Shown: positions 7,986-16,470, counted from the first letter of the stretch. The stretch: DNA of 41,412 nt from Acidimicrobiales bacterium (GCA_009843525.1 VYDH01000005.1:41321-82732), one strand, 5' to 3'. Program-made: numbers and translations. The notes: generated from the letters alone by a model not told the origin.

Positions 7986-7991
7986 TAGCTT
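7986..7991 (+). promoter_or_regulatory. -10 box TAGCTT of gcvH
   Basis: Ends 7 nt before ATG 7999, only 25 bp after the previous stop, so gcvH has its own leaderless promoter. Confidence 0.6.
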
Positions 7992-7998
7992 CGCGAGC

Positions 7999-8400
7999 AT
8001 GGAGATTCCCGCCGAGCTTCGCTACTCGAGCGATCACGAATGGGTGCGCCCCGCCGATGGCGGGGTGCAGGTAGGCATCACCGACTTCGCACAGGATGCG
8101 CTCGGTGATGTCGTGTATGTGGAGTTGCCCGAGGTCGGCGCTCAGGTCACTGCCGACGAGCCAATGTGCGAGATTGAGTCCACCAAGTCGGTCTCGGACA
8201 TCTTCGCCCCGATCTCGGGCGAGGTGGTCGAGGTGAACGTCGCCCTCGAGGACGAGCCGCAGCTGGTGAACGAATCGCCGTACGGCGACGGGTGGATCTG
8301 CGTCATCGCGCCGACTGAAGACGCAGTGCAGGCGTCCGCCGAGATGGAGGCTCTGCTCGATGCCGATGGCTATGCCGCGTTGATCGCCGAGGACGTCTGA
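7999..8400 (+). CDS. gcvH: Glycine cleavage system H protein
   Basis: A 133-residue lipoyl carrier that shuttles the aminomethyl group from GcvP to GcvT and then to the L protein. The lipoylation site is K63 in [10 protein letters not shown], in the usual hairpin. The N-terminal [10 protein letters not shown] and C-terminal GDGWICVI blocks are typical. gcvP and gcvT lie about 21 kb away on the other strand. gcvH instead heads a regulator cluster (FHA, MerR, DUF151, MerR), the same order as Rv1826-Rv1830 in M. tuberculosis. Confidence 0.97.
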   Translation: MEIPAELRYSSDHEWVRPADGGVQVGITDFAQDALGDVVYVELPEVGAQVTADEPMCEIESTKSVSDIFAPISGEVVEVNVALEDEPQLVNESPYGDGWICVIAPTEDAVQASAEMEALLDADGYAALIAEDV

Positions 8401-8405
8401 TCGTC

Positions 8406-8858
8406 ATGGCCATCGTCTGCGGAAGGTGCGGGTACTCGAACGCCGACGATGCACGCTTCTGCTCGGCCTGCGGGACGAGCCTCGACTCGACTGCCGATGC
8501 GCCCACTGAGGTGCTCTCGGCTGTCGGCGTCACCGAGGTCCCGCCGTACCGTGGTCAGGCCGAACTCGTGGTCACCTCCGGGCACCGCTCAGGGACGCGA
8601 TTCGAGCTGGCCGGCGACCGGGTCACCGTCGGTCGCCACCCTGACAGCGATGTGTTCTTGGATGACATCACCGTGTCACGCCGTCACGTGGTGCTCGAAC
8701 TGGGCCCAGCAGGCCACATCTTGCTGGATGTGGGTTCGCTGAACGGCACCTATATCAACGGCGTTCGCACCGATGGCGAGGTGACGTTGCACAGCGGCGA
8801 CGAGCTGCAGGTCGGCAAGTTCAAGCTGCTGTACCTGATTTCCTCTATTGGGCTGTGA
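8406..8858 (+). CDS. FHA-domain protein with N-terminal zinc ribbon (GarA-like)
   Basis: A 150-residue phosphothreonine-binding protein. Residues 1-25 form a zinc ribbon (C5, C8, C19, C22). A threonine-containing linker (about 26-45) could be a phosphorylation site like that of GarA. The FHA domain spans about 52-145, with G76-R77, S91-R-R-H94 and S111-L-N-G114. By position it corresponds to GarA (Rv1827), which controls 2-oxoglutarate and glutamate metabolism when not phosphorylated; GarA itself lacks the zinc ribbon, so the function is inferred. It starts 5 bp after gcvH and overlaps the next gene. Confidence 0.9.
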   Translation: MAIVCGRCGYSNADDARFCSACGTSLDSTADAPTEVLSAVGVTEVPPYRGQAELVVTSGHRSGTRFELAGDRVTVGRHPDSDVFLDDITVSRRHVVLELGPAGHILLDVGSLNGTYINGVRTDGEVTLHSGDELQVGKFKLLYLISSIGL

Positions 8859-9835
8859 GCGCCCGGTCCGAGCCGTCCCCACCTGGAGCCCTGCTGTCGA
8901 TCGGCGAGGTCGTTGCGCTGCTGCGGCCCGAGTTCAGCGATCTGACCGATTCCAAGATCCGGTTCCTCGAAGATCGCAAGCTCATCTCGCCTGCCCGCAC
9001 GCCGGGCGGCTACCGCAGCTTCGGATCCCACGACATCGAAGTGCTGCGCTGGATCCTCACCCGTCAACGCGATCAGTACCTGCCGCTCAGCATCATCGGC
9101 GAACGGATCGATCGCGGCGAGCATCTGGCCGACATCTGGGGCATCGGCGTCACCGAGCCCGTCGAGTTGCCAGCCGCCGCTGAGACAGCGCCTGAGTCTG
9201 AAGAAGCTGGCGGACATGCAGCCGGTCTGACAGGCGGGAGGCCGGCTGACGACGGGGCCGTCGACCCAGATGCGGGCGACCAAGACCTCGACAACCGAGA
9301 GCCCGCCGTCCGGGCAAGAGAACCGGCCGAGATACCGACTCCTGGTGGCACTGGACTGCCGTGGGCTGCAGAGGACGACACCCGAACCTATAGCGCAGCC
9401 GACCTGAGTGCCGAGACCGGGCTCACCCTTGACGAGATCGCTGAGCTGACCGACTTTGGGTTGCTCGTGCCGCTCGCCGATGACGACGCGACTCGGCTGA
9501 CGCCGCCACAGCCCGGCGCAACACCATCCGACCCAGTGCAGGCCTCGTTGGGCCTGGAACCGCCTGAGCTGCGCTACGGCAGCAGTGCGCTGCTCATTGC
9601 CCGCATCTCGCGCGAGTTCGCCACCTACGGTTTGCAGGCTCGCCACCTGCGTGTCATCCGCAATGCCGCGGCGCGGGATGCCTCCATGTTCGAGCAGGGC
9701 ATCCAGCCGATTCTGCATGCCGGCGGCGCGTCGGCGGAGTTCGACGCGCTGCGGTCCTTGGGCCGTTTGACGGCGCTGTGCGAGCGCTTGCGGTCGGTGG
9801 TGATGGGGGAGGCGTTGCGCCGCTACCGGCAATAG
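8855..9835 (+). CDS. MerR-family regulator (Rv1828-like)
   Basis: A 326-residue regulator. The MerR winged helix lies at about 14-85 (SIGEVVALL, then a helix ending RFLEDRKLISP and the wing TPGGYRSF). An acidic, low-complexity linker of roughly 65 residues follows (about 105-170). The C-terminal half contains a second HTH-like stretch (YSAADLSAETGL, near 180) and a conserved tail of the Rv1828 type. It is longer than Rv1828 (about 247 residues) mainly because of the linker. GTG 8855 overlaps the FHA gene stop, so the two are probably coupled in translation. Confidence 0.88.
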   Translation: MSARSEPSPPGALLSIGEVVALLRPEFSDLTDSKIRFLEDRKLISPARTPGGYRSFGSHDIEVLRWILTRQRDQYLPLSIIGERIDRGEHLADIWGIGVTEPVELPAAAETAPESEEAGGHAAGLTGGRPADDGAVDPDAGDQDLDNREPAVRAREPAEIPTPGGTGLPWAAEDDTRTYSAADLSAETGLTLDEIAELTDFGLLVPLADDDATRLTPPQPGATPSDPVQASLGLEPPELRYGSSALLIARISREFATYGLQARHLRVIRNAAARDASMFEQGIQPILHAGGASAEFDALRSLGRLTALCERLRSVVMGEALRRYRQ

Positions 9836-9875
9836 CACCAGGTCACTCCGGGCTCGATGCTCGCAAGGGCCGAAG

Positions 9876-9881
9876 TAGTGT
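9876..9881 (+). promoter_or_regulatory. -10 box TAGTGT of the DUF151 gene
   Basis: Ends 6 nt before ATG 9888; an internal leaderless promoter within the cluster. Confidence 0.55.
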
Positions 9882-9887
9882 GCGGAC

Positions 9888-10412
9888 ATGGTCGAGATGG
9901 AGCTTCTTGGCGTGCAGGTGGAGATGCCCTCGCAGAGCCCGCTCTTGTTGCTGCGTGAGACCGGCGGTTCTCAGCGAGTGCTGCCGGTGGTCATCGATAC
10001 CCCCGAGGCTCAGGCGATCTATCGCGGCATCGAGCAGATTCGCGTGCCGAGGCCCCTCACGCACGACCTGATGGCGGCCATCTTGGATGTCCTCGGAGCG
10101 ACGCTGGTCAAGGTGACAGTCACCGACTTGCGCGATCGCACCTTCTTCGCCGAGATGGAGGTCACCATCGGCTCGGACACCCACACGATCTCCGCCCGGC
10201 CGAGCGATGCCGTCGCACTGGCCGTGCGGGCCGACACGCCCATCTTCGCCAGCGAGTCGGTGCTGGACGAAGCGGGGCAGATCATCGAGCTCCCCGCGGA
10301 TCCCCCCGACGATGTCGACCCCGATGAGCTCCTCGACGAGTTCAAGCAGTTCTTGGACGACGTGCAGCCCGACGATTTCGGTCCCGCGGCGGAGGCCGGC
10401 GAAAAAGAGTGA
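9888..10412 (+). CDS. DUF151 bifunctional nuclease family protein
   Basis: A 174-residue protein of the BFN domain family. The domain covers about 1-135: a VEMELLGVQVEMPSQSP start, a VLPVVIDTPEAQAI block, and a late ARPSDAVALAVR block. The tail (about 136-174) is very acidic. Plant relatives have DNase and RNase activity; the role of the bacterial protein (Rv1829 position) is unclear. It lies between two MerR genes, as in other actinobacteria. Confidence 0.92.
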   Translation: MVEMELLGVQVEMPSQSPLLLLRETGGSQRVLPVVIDTPEAQAIYRGIEQIRVPRPLTHDLMAAILDVLGATLVKVTVTDLRDRTFFAEMEVTIGSDTHTISARPSDAVALAVRADTPIFASESVLDEAGQIIELPADPPDDVDPDELLDEFKQFLDDVQPDDFGPAAEAGEKE

Positions 10413-10499
10413 GGCGCGGCGGCCCCACCGCCGCTGTGGCCGATCGATTGTTCGATGCTCGTCCTGAGGGGCCTCTTGCGCTGGCGCGACTGGTCCCCG

Positions 10500-10505
10500 T
10501 ACGCT
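10500..10505 (+). promoter_or_regulatory. -10 box TACGCT upstream of the second MerR gene
   Basis: Predicted transcription start near 10512, giving a leader of about 75 nt before ATG 10586. Eight nt after the box stands a GTG opening a 6-codon ORF (10514-10534). Confidence 0.5.
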
Positions 10506-10513
10506 TTGTGAAC

Positions 10514-10534
10514 GTGCAGATCACAGCCCGGTAG
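10514..10534 (+). CDS. Possible 6-codon leader ORF
   Basis: GTG-CAG-ATC-ACA-GCC-CGG-TAG. Its GTG has the same spacing from the -10 box as leaderless genes in this window, so it could be translated from the first base of the merR mRNA. It is too short to show any function by itself. Confidence 0.25.
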   Translation: MQITAR

Positions 10535-10570
10535 TTCGCAGGGTGTGATTTGCTGCGTGTGACCCACGCA

Positions 10571-10579
10571 GGAGAGGAG
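10571..10579 (+). promoter_or_regulatory. Strong ribosome binding site GGAGAGGAG
   Basis: Ends 6 nt before ATG 10586 and decides that start over the upstream in-frame GTG at 10550. Confidence 0.75.
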
Positions 10580-10585
10580 ATACCG

Positions 10586-11173
10586 ATGGCCGGCCAGCAA
10601 CCAGCTTCCGACCCTGTGCCGACGACGTCGCAAGAAGCCGGCGCGCCGTCACAGCCTGCCGCCACCTCGGCGAGTGCCGACGTGTCTGGCGAGGCCGCGC
10701 CGGAGGTGGCAGGAGCCATTGTCGAGGGATTCTCCAGCAAGCAGGCTGAGAAAATCGTCGGGATCAGCTACCGCCAGCTCGATCACTGGGCCCGCAAGGG
10801 CCTGGTGCAACCATCAGTCGCTCAGGCCGAGGGCAGCGGCTCTCGGCGCCGGTATTCCTACAACGACCTCGTCGAGTTCAAGATCGCGAAGAAGATGCGC
10901 GACCAAGGCATCGACCTGAAGTCGATTGCCCGAGCGTTCGACTATCTGCGCAACCAGCTCGGCGGCGAGGTTGCCTCGGCGAACATTGTCATCAGCGGCA
11001 GCGACGTGTTGTGGGCTGACGATGATCGGGTGCTCAGCCTGCTGCGCCAGGGTCAGGCGGCGATGCTGACCGTGCTGCCGGTGGCGGGCGTTCGCCGTGA
11101 ACTCGACGCGGACGTCGTGAAGCTGCTGCCCGACGAGCCCATCGCCACCCAGCTCAGCCTCGACTTGGAATAG
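10586..11173 (+). CDS. MerR-family regulator (Rv1830-like)
   Basis: A 195-residue regulator. The N-terminal 45 residues are disordered (Ala, Pro, Ser). The MerR domain runs from about 50 (SKQAEKIVGISYRQLDHWA) through the wing (GSGSRRRYSYNDL) to the helix ending near 130. The C-terminal part (about 135-195) ends QLSLDLE, a motif familiar from Rv1830-like proteins. Unlike most neighbours it has a real leader and ribosome site, so it may be controlled at translation. Function by synteny only. Confidence 0.88.
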   Translation: MAGQQPASDPVPTTSQEAGAPSQPAATSASADVSGEAAPEVAGAIVEGFSSKQAEKIVGISYRQLDHWARKGLVQPSVAQAEGSGSRRRYSYNDLVEFKIAKKMRDQGIDLKSIARAFDYLRNQLGGEVASANIVISGSDVLWADDDRVLSLLRQGQAAMLTVLPVAGVRRELDADVVKLLPDEPIATQLSLDLE

Positions 11174-11178
11174 CGAAC

Positions 11179-11604
11179 TCAGCCCGATTCTTCGGCGGGC
11201 GCGAACTGCAGCGACGCCGAGTTCATGCAGAACCGGTCACCGGTCGGACGGGGACCGTCCGGGAACACGTGGCCGAGGTGCGCCCCGCAGGCCTTGCACA
11301 TCACCTCGGTGCGGATCATGCCGTACGAGCGATCGACCTCGGTGTCCACAGCCTCGCCGGAAACAGGCTGGGTGAAGCTGGGCCAGCCCGAACCGCTCTC
11401 GAACTTCGTCGCTGAGTCGAACAGCTCAGCACCGCACACGATGCAGTGATACGCGCCGACATCGTGGTTGTCCCATGTCTCGCCGGTGAACGGACGCTCG
11501 GTTCCTGCTTCCTGGGTGACGTGGTACTGCATCGGCGTCAACCGCTCACGCAACTCGGATTCGGTGAACGTAACGGCGCGTCCAGTCTCAGATTGCCCAG
11601 TCAT
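11179..11604 (-). CDS. msrB: Peptide methionine-R-sulfoxide reductase
   Basis: A 141-residue MsrB that repairs oxidised methionine. The catalytic cysteine is C126 in [10 protein letters not shown]54, C57, C103 and C106 form the structural zinc site. GSGWPSF (71-77) is the substrate pocket motif. It is a cysteine enzyme here, although MsrB can be a selenoprotein elsewhere, which matters given the two selenoproteins nearby. ATG 11604 is chosen because the -10 TACCGT ends 7 nt before it. It converges with the second MerR gene with only 5 bp between. Confidence 0.97.
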   Translation of the reverse strand: MTGQSETGRAVTFTESELRERLTPMQYHVTQEAGTERPFTGETWDNHDVGAYHCIVCGAELFDSATKFESGSGWPSFTQPVSGEAVDTEVDRSYGMIRTEVMCKACGAHLGHVFPDGPRPTGDRFCMNSASLQFAPAEESG

Positions 11605-11611
11605 GTGCACC

Positions 11612-11617
11612 ACGGTA
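11612..11617 (-). promoter_or_regulatory. -10 box TACCGT of msrB
   Basis: Ends 7 nt before ATG 11604. Confidence 0.6.
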
Positions 11618-11636
11618 GTGACACGGCCGGCCCCAG

Positions 11637-12704
11637 TCAGGTCGCCCCGGCGGGCTCGGCGTTGACGGCTTGGACGATGTCGATCATCGCCGCCAGCGTG
11701 TCCAGCCGGGCTGCGGCGGTCGGCCCTTCAGGCTGCAGGCGCAGGACATCCACGCCGGCGTCTCGGTACGCCCGCACTTGGTTCATGACCTGTTCGTGGG
11801 TGCCCAAGAAGTTGGTCTCAGTCACGAGTCGATCCGGGACTGCAGCCGCTGCTGCGGCCCGGTCGCCGTCGAGCCACAGGCGCTGCACGTGGCGACACTC
11901 TTCTTCGAAGCCTGCTCGGCGGTAGGCGTCGTTGTAGAAGTTGGCGGTGGCCGATCCCATGGCGCCCAGCGTGAACGCAAGGCCAGGTCGCCGCGGCTCG
12001 ATGAGGGCGTCGAGATCGTCGCCGAACTCGACTGCGCCGCCGGCCTGGCAGGCCACCGAGCCCGGCGGGCGTCCTGCGGCTGCAACTGCGTCCACTACCT
12101 GACCCCAGGTGACCTCGGGGCGACTCGGCACGAAGCACACGCCGACCCAGCCGTCGGCGGCCTCGCCGGTGTAGCGCAGAGACTTGGGACCGAGGGTCGC
12201 GAGCCAGATCTCGATCGAATCGTTGGCGGGCTGCGCGAGTCGCAACGACTTGCCCTGCCCGCCTGGCAGCGGGAGCACATGGTGGCGGCCGTCGTAGGCG
12301 ATCTTCTCGCCGGCAAAGGCCTGGCGGCAGATGTCCACTGTCTCGCGCAGCCGTCCCAGCGGGTCGCCAAAGCGCACCCCGTGCAGGCCCTCGACCACCT
12401 GCGGCCCGCTGACCCCGAGCCCCAGGATGAACCGGTCACCGGTCATGGCCGCGAGCGAGAGCGCGGTCATCGCTGTCATGACCGGGGCGCGGGCCGAGAT
12501 CTGCAAGATGCCCGTGCCGAGCTGGCAGCGTTCGGTCACCGCAGCGAGGTAGGCCAGCGTGCTGACACCGTCCATGCCCCATGCCTCAGCCGACCACAGG
12601 ATGTCGACGCCGAGGCGGTCGGCCTCCCGCAGGAACTCGACCTGATCGTCCCAGTCGCGCCGCTTGCCCGACGCCGGCCCTCCGAACCCGATGGCTGTGC
12701 GCAC
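11637..12704 (-). CDS. Luciferase-like (probably F420-dependent) oxidoreductase
   Basis: A 355-residue member of the bacterial luciferase-like monooxygenase fold (TIM barrel). Recognisable blocks are an N-terminal strand (RTAIGFGG), the LWSAEAWG region near 36-43, [13 protein letters not shown] near 92-104 and the GWVGVCF segment. Actinobacterial relatives mostly use cofactor F420; the substrate is unknown. A split-barrel protein related to F420-using nitroreductases lies immediately upstream on the same strand. GTG 12704 is supported by the -10 TAGGGT 7 nt upstream. Confidence 0.85.
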   Translation of the reverse strand: MRTAIGFGGPASGKRRDWDDQVEFLREADRLGVDILWSAEAWGMDGVSTLAYLAAVTERCQLGTGILQISARAPVMTAMTALSLAAMTGDRFILGLGVSGPQVVEGLHGVRFGDPLGRLRETVDICRQAFAGEKIAYDGRHHVLPLPGGQGKSLRLAQPANDSIEIWLATLGPKSLRYTGEAADGWVGVCFVPSRPEVTWGQVVDAVAAAGRPPGSVACQAGGAVEFGDDLDALIEPRRPGLAFTLGAMGSATANFYNDAYRRAGFEEECRHVQRLWLDGDRAAAAAAVPDRLVTETNFLGTHEQVMNQVRAYRDAGVDVLRLQPEGPTAAARLDTLAAMIDIVQAVNAEPAGAT

Positions 12705-12711
12705 GCCCGGA

Positions 12712-12717
12712 ACCCTA
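12712..12717 (-). promoter_or_regulatory. -10 box TAGGGT of the luciferase-like gene
   Basis: Ends 7 nt before GTG 12704. Confidence 0.6.
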
Positions 12718-12733
12718 GATCGCTAGTGGAGGC

Positions 12734-13129
12734 TCAGGCGGGGTGCAGCGTCACCAGCCCGCCGAGCTGGGCGAGGTCCTGCAAGGCTTGGTCGTAGAAG
12801 AAGCGCGCCGAGCAGGCGTCACGCGCCCACGCCTCCTCCTCCGACGACGGGTAGCGCCCGACGGCGCCGATGCTCAGCTCGCCGGTGGAGGCGGAGCTGA
12901 TCGTTGTGCGATTGCCCACGAGCAGTTCCTCGAGGGCATCGCTCCGATCGCCCGGTTCATCGAACACGAACAGCCGGCCGCCGTCGGTGACGAACGGTGT
13001 GACGTAGTAGGTGCGGTCGCCTGCAGGCGTCTCGGTGTCGAGTCGCAGCATGAGCACGCCGTCGAACGGAGCAAACGGGGCAATGGGCGCAGGCGGCGCC
13101 TCGCCTGCGCGGCCGGTTTCAGGAGCCAC
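12734..13129 (-). CDS. Small split-barrel protein, possibly deazaflavin-dependent nitroreductase family
   Basis: A 131-residue protein. A strand LMLRLDTET, a run YYVTPFVTDGGRLFVF, and a late SSEEEAWARDA segment resemble the F420-binding split barrel of Ddn-type nitroreductases, but the match is distant and the usual NL..NP block is absent. GTG 13129 is preferred because TACGCT ends 7 nt before it; longer readings run into the divergent crotonase promoter. It could also be an unrelated conserved actinobacterial protein. Confidence 0.5.
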   Translation of the reverse strand: MAPETGRAGEAPPAPIAPFAPFDGVLMLRLDTETPAGDRTYYVTPFVTDGGRLFVFDEPGDRSDALEELLVGNRTTISSASTGELSIGAVGRYPSSEEEAWARDACSARFFYDQALQDLAQLGGLVTLHPA

Positions 13130-13136
13130 GGCGGGC

Positions 13137-13142
13137 AGCGTA
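13137..13142 (-). promoter_or_regulatory. -10 box TACGCT of the split-barrel gene
   Basis: Ends 7 nt before GTG 13129. It is back-to-back with TAGGTT (13180-13185, plus strand), the likely -10 of the crotonase gene. Confidence 0.5.
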
Positions 13143-13179
13143 CCGAGCAGCAGATCGGCGCATCGGTCCGCCTTTTCAC

Positions 13180-13185
13180 TAGGTT
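13180..13185 (+). promoter_or_regulatory. -10 box TAGGTT of the crotonase gene
   Basis: Predicts transcription from about 13192, just after an in-frame ATG at 13190 that therefore could not be used. The mRNA would have a leader of about 45 nt with CAGGGGG before ATG 13238. Confidence 0.45.
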
Positions 13186-13237
13186 CAGCATGCGACCCGC
13201 TTCGGAGCGGATCACCTGGCGCAGGGGGCAACGAACC

Positions 13238-14098
13238 ATGTCAAGCGAACAAGCCGGCTACCTGGACACCGAGTACTTCGGATTCGAGCAGGCGCTGGAC
13301 TCGAACGGAGTGCTGACGGTGACGTTCAACCGGCCCGAGTCGATGAACGCTTCGACCCACTCGATGAAGCGCGACCTGATCGAGCTGATCACCCAGGCTC
13401 AGATGGATGACGCTGTGCGGGTACTGCTGTTTACTGGTCAGGGCCGGGCGTTCTGGGCCGGAGACAACCTGGGCAGCTATGAGGCGGAGCATCCCTCGGC
13501 AACGCCGGAAATCTTCGGCGGGCACCACAACGCCGCTGGCACGTACAACAGCCTGCGGACGATCTCCCAGGCCGTCAACACCGCTGTGCGCCGTCTGGAC
13601 AAGCTGACGGTCGCGGCCATCAACGGCTTCGCGATCCAGACAGGCTTCAGCTTCGCCCTTGCATGCGACTTCCGGATCGCGGCACGATCAGCCCGGATGG
13701 GATCGGCGACGCTTCGCTTCGGCCTGCTGCCAGACGAGGGGGGCCAGTGGCTGCTGGTGCAGCACCTTGGTGTCGCTCGAGCGACCGATTTCATGATGCG
13801 CAAGCGGATCGTGGATGCCGACACCGCACACGAGCTCGGGCTGGTGCACGATGTGGTCGACGACGAGCAGCTTCCTGCTGCGGCCGCCGAACTCGCAGCC
13901 GAGATGGCTGACGGACCGCAGGTGGCGATGCGCATGCTCAAGCGATCGATCCTGCTGGCTGCCGAGATGACGTGGGAACAGTCCCTCGACGAGATCGCTT
14001 CCAAGACGGCGATCACCGATCACCTGCCCGATGCCGCCGAGGGTGTCTCGGCCTTCCTGTCCAAGCGGCAGCCTGAGTTCAACGACTGGCTTCGCTGA
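13238..14098 (+). CDS. Enoyl-CoA hydratase/isomerase (crotonase) family protein, atypical active site
   Basis: A 286-residue crotonase-fold protein. It has the NRPESMNA motif near 33, GRAFWAGDNL near 70, an AINGFAIQTGFSFALACDF stretch (about 128-146) and GLLPDEGGQW (about 164-173). In normal hydratases the region after AxNG reads as a glycine-rich oxyanion loop followed by a catalytic glutamate (GGG-x-E-L). Here it is QTGFSFA, so that glutamate is absent, while acidic residues near GLLPDEGG remain. It may be a different crotonase activity (isomerase, hydrolase, dehalogenase or similar) rather than a hydratase. CAGGGGG 9 nt upstream sets ATG 13238. Confidence 0.85.
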   Translation: MSSEQAGYLDTEYFGFEQALDSNGVLTVTFNRPESMNASTHSMKRDLIELITQAQMDDAVRVLLFTGQGRAFWAGDNLGSYEAEHPSATPEIFGGHHNAAGTYNSLRTISQAVNTAVRRLDKLTVAAINGFAIQTGFSFALACDFRIAARSARMGSATLRFGLLPDEGGQWLLVQHLGVARATDFMMRKRIVDADTAHELGLVHDVVDDEQLPAAAAELAAEMADGPQVAMRMLKRSILLAAEMTWEQSLDEIASKTAITDHLPDAAEGVSAFLSKRQPEFNDWLR

Positions 14099-14126
14099 GC
14101 GGCTGTTCTGCGGCGCCGCGTGCTGG

Positions 14127-14132
14127 CATACT
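14127..14132 (+). promoter_or_regulatory. -10-like box CATACT of the Rieske oxygenase gene
   Basis: Ends 7 nt before GTG 14140. It deviates from TAnnnT only in its first base. Confidence 0.4.
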
Positions 14133-14139
14133 GCCGACC

Positions 14140-15318
14140 GTGGAGCACGCTGAACAGGTCAGCCATATCAAGACACTGCTGGCGCGGCTCGACTCCGGCA
14201 CCAACGTGGATGCCGGCGGCGTGCGCTACAACCCCACGTCCTCCTATACCGACCGCGAGCTCGCACGCATCGAGCGGCGCGAGTTCTTCGACACCCACCC
14301 CCAGATGGTGGGGCTGTCGGGCGACTTGCCCGAGGTCGGCTCATTCATGACCCAAGACGATCTGGGCACGCCGATGCTGCTCGTGCGATCGCCGAGCGGC
14401 CGGTTCCGGGCGTTCGTGAATTCCTGCCGCCACCGCGGCGTGGTCATCGAGGCCGAGCCGCGCGGGCGCAAGCGCCGATTTGCCTGCCCGTTCCACAACT
14501 GGACCTACGACGCCGACGGCGCGCTTGTGGGCCTGCCGAAGTCGGATCACTTCGGCGAGCTCGACCGCGACGACCTGGGGCTGGTGGAGCTGCCAGCGGT
14601 CGAGCGTCACGGCCTGCTGTGGGTGCACCCCCAGCCCGGTGGCACGCTCGACCCCGATGCGCTGCTGGGCGACGAGCTCGCCGCCGACTTCGCGGGCTGG
14701 GACTTCGGCAAGTTGCAGTGGCTGGGCTGTGATACCTACGAGGTCGGCTGCAACTGGAAGCTCGCCATGGACACGTTCGGCGAGACCTACCACTTCCCCG
14801 TGCTGCACTCCGACACGCTGTCGAATGACTTCTACGGCAACGTGCAGTGCTACGACGAGTTCGGGCGCCATCACCGGCTGATTCTGTGCCGCCGCTCCAT
14901 CGAGGACGCACGTGAGCGGCCGCCGTCGGAGTGGGACATCACCCGCTATGGACTGCCGGTGTACTGGCTGTTCCCGAACGTGCAGCTCATCCCGTCGCGC
15001 GAGGTGCTGTTCCTGGTACGGGCCTATCCCCACCCGACCGAGCCCGGCCGCCACACCAGCCAGATCTCCTTCTACCTGCGGCCCGGCATCGCTCGCGACG
15101 ACGCCGAGTTCGATTTCATGGCCGAGGCGTCGCGGGCATTCAGCAACGTCATCCGCGACGAGGACTATGTGATGAGCGCCAGCCAGCAGCGTTCGGCCGA
15201 CAGCGGCGCGCTCGAAAATGTCGTGTTCGGGCGCAACGAGCCGGCGTTGCACCACTTCCACAACACCTACCGGGCTGCGCTGGGCCAGGAACTGCTGCCA
15301 CTGCACCCGACGCCTTGA
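14140..15318 (+). CDS. Rieske non-heme iron oxygenase, large subunit
   Basis: A 392-residue ring-hydroxylating or demethylating oxygenase alpha-subunit type protein. Rieske [2Fe-2S] ligands are C96-R-H98 and C116-P-F-H119. The mononuclear iron site begins at DTFGETYHFPVLH (H218, H223). No reductase, ferredoxin or beta subunit is encoded nearby, so electrons must come from elsewhere. The substrate is unknown. Start is GTG 14140. Confidence 0.92.
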   Translation: MEHAEQVSHIKTLLARLDSGTNVDAGGVRYNPTSSYTDRELARIERREFFDTHPQMVGLSGDLPEVGSFMTQDDLGTPMLLVRSPSGRFRAFVNSCRHRGVVIEAEPRGRKRRFACPFHNWTYDADGALVGLPKSDHFGELDRDDLGLVELPAVERHGLLWVHPQPGGTLDPDALLGDELAADFAGWDFGKLQWLGCDTYEVGCNWKLAMDTFGETYHFPVLHSDTLSNDFYGNVQCYDEFGRHHRLILCRRSIEDARERPPSEWDITRYGLPVYWLFPNVQLIPSREVLFLVRAYPHPTEPGRHTSQISFYLRPGIARDDAEFDFMAEASRAFSNVIRDEDYVMSASQQRSADSGALENVVFGRNEPALHHFHNTYRAALGQELLPLHPTP

Positions 15319-15353
15319 GCGGGCGTGGCGGTCCATCAGGCCGCCGGGCGCTC
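15317..15353. terminator. Nested hairpin between convergent genes
   Basis: GAGCG (15317-15321) pairs with CGCTC (15349-15353) and an inner GGCGG pairs with CCGCC, around a 9-nt loop. It spans the ends of both convergent genes and could end transcription both ways; no T tract. Confidence 0.45.
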
Positions 15354-16434
15354 AGCCGCTCACAAGTTCTTCCAGCGCTCCCAGCAGCATCCTGACGTTG
15401 CGCATCCGGGCCGTGTGCCCCATGCAGCCAATGCGCCACACCTTTCCGGCAACGGGTCCGAGCCCGCCGCCCACCTCGATGCCGTAGCGGTCCATCAGGG
15501 CACGACGCCCGGCAGCGTCGTCGAGGCCGTCCGGCAGAGTGACAGTGGTGAGCTCGGGCAGGCGGTGGCCCTCTTGGGCCCACAGCCCGAATCCGAGCTC
15601 GGGCAGGCGCGCGTGCAGTTCGTCGCCGCAGGCCTGGTGACGAGTCCATGCGTTCTGGAGCCCTTCGTCGAGTACGGCGCCGAGGCCGGCGTGCAGCGCA
15701 TAGAGCATGGAGATCGGTGCGGTGTGGTGGTAGGCGCGGGCGCCTTCGCCTACGACATACGCCCGGATCATGTTCAGGTCCAGGTACCAGCTCTGGGGCC
15801 GCTCGACGAGCGATTCCAGCGCCCTATCGCTGACAGTGAGGGGCGCGAGGCCGGGGGGCACGCCGAGGCACTTCTGCGTGCCGCTGTAGGCGATGTCGAC
15901 GGCCCAGCCGTCGATGTCGACCTCGATGCCCCCCAGAGAGGTGACACAGTCGACGAGCAGCAGAGCATCGCCCTTGCCCTGGCCGAGCGGCGCGATGTCG
16001 TTGCGCACGCCGGTGGACGTTTCGGCGTGCACAACGGCGATGATTCTCGGTGAGGGATGGGCGTCGATCAGTCGCTGCGGATCGATGGCGCGGCCCCATT
16101 CCTCGTTCACCGCCACGACGTCGGCACCGCACCGTGCTGCTACATCGCACATGCGCGTGCCGAAAACGCCGTTGACGCCGATGACGACAGTGTCGCCAGG
16201 CTGGACGAAGTTGCAGAACGCGGCTTCCATGCCCGCGGACCCGGTGGCGCTGACCGGAAACGTGAGCAGGTTGTTCGTCTGCCACACAGTCCGCAGCCGG
16301 TCGTTGGTCTCGTCCAGCAGGGCGATGAACTCCGGGTCGAGGTGGCCCAGTACCGGGCGGGTGAACGCCTCCATCACCTCGGGATAGGGATTGGAAGGCC
16401 CCGGGCCCATCAGGATTCGGTCGCTGTGTGTCAC
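15352..16434 (-). CDS. Class V aminotransferase (alanine/serine-glyoxylate type)
   Basis: A 360-residue PLP enzyme that most likely converts glyoxylate to glycine using alanine or serine as donor. N-terminal MGPGPSNPYPEV is the class V start; the PLP lysine is K188 in SGTQKCLG; SATGSAGMEA (62-71) binds the cofactor phosphate; the C-terminal RIGCMGHTA is typical. Phosphonate or other class V transaminases are alternatives. With the glycine cleavage genes and serB in the same window, a role in glycine/serine supply is plausible but not shown. GTG 16434 lies 8 nt after TACCGT. Confidence 0.9.
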   Translation of the reverse strand: MTHSDRILMGPGPSNPYPEVMEAFTRPVLGHLDPEFIALLDETNDRLRTVWQTNNLLTFPVSATGSAGMEAAFCNFVQPGDTVVIGVNGVFGTRMCDVAARCGADVVAVNEEWGRAIDPQRLIDAHPSPRIIAVVHAETSTGVRNDIAPLGQGKGDALLLVDCVTSLGGIEVDIDGWAVDIAYSGTQKCLGVPPGLAPLTVSDRALESLVERPQSWYLDLNMIRAYVVGEGARAYHHTAPISMLYALHAGLGAVLDEGLQNAWTRHQACGDELHARLPELGFGLWAQEGHRLPELTTVTLPDGLDDAAGRRALMDRYGIEVGGGLGPVAGKVWRIGCMGHTARMRNVRMLLGALEELVSG

Positions 16435-16442
16435 GGGCCCGC

Positions 16443-16448
16443 ACGGTA
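16443..16448 (-). promoter_or_regulatory. -10 box TACCGT of the aminotransferase gene
   Basis: Ends 8 nt before GTG 16434. Confidence 0.55.
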
Positions 16449-16470
16449 CCGGTCACACACCGTCTCCGAG

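Noticed and set aside
12743..13237. Long N-terminal extension of the crotonase
   Set aside because: It runs antisense to the split-barrel gene and through both promoters; ATG 13238 has its own ribosome site.
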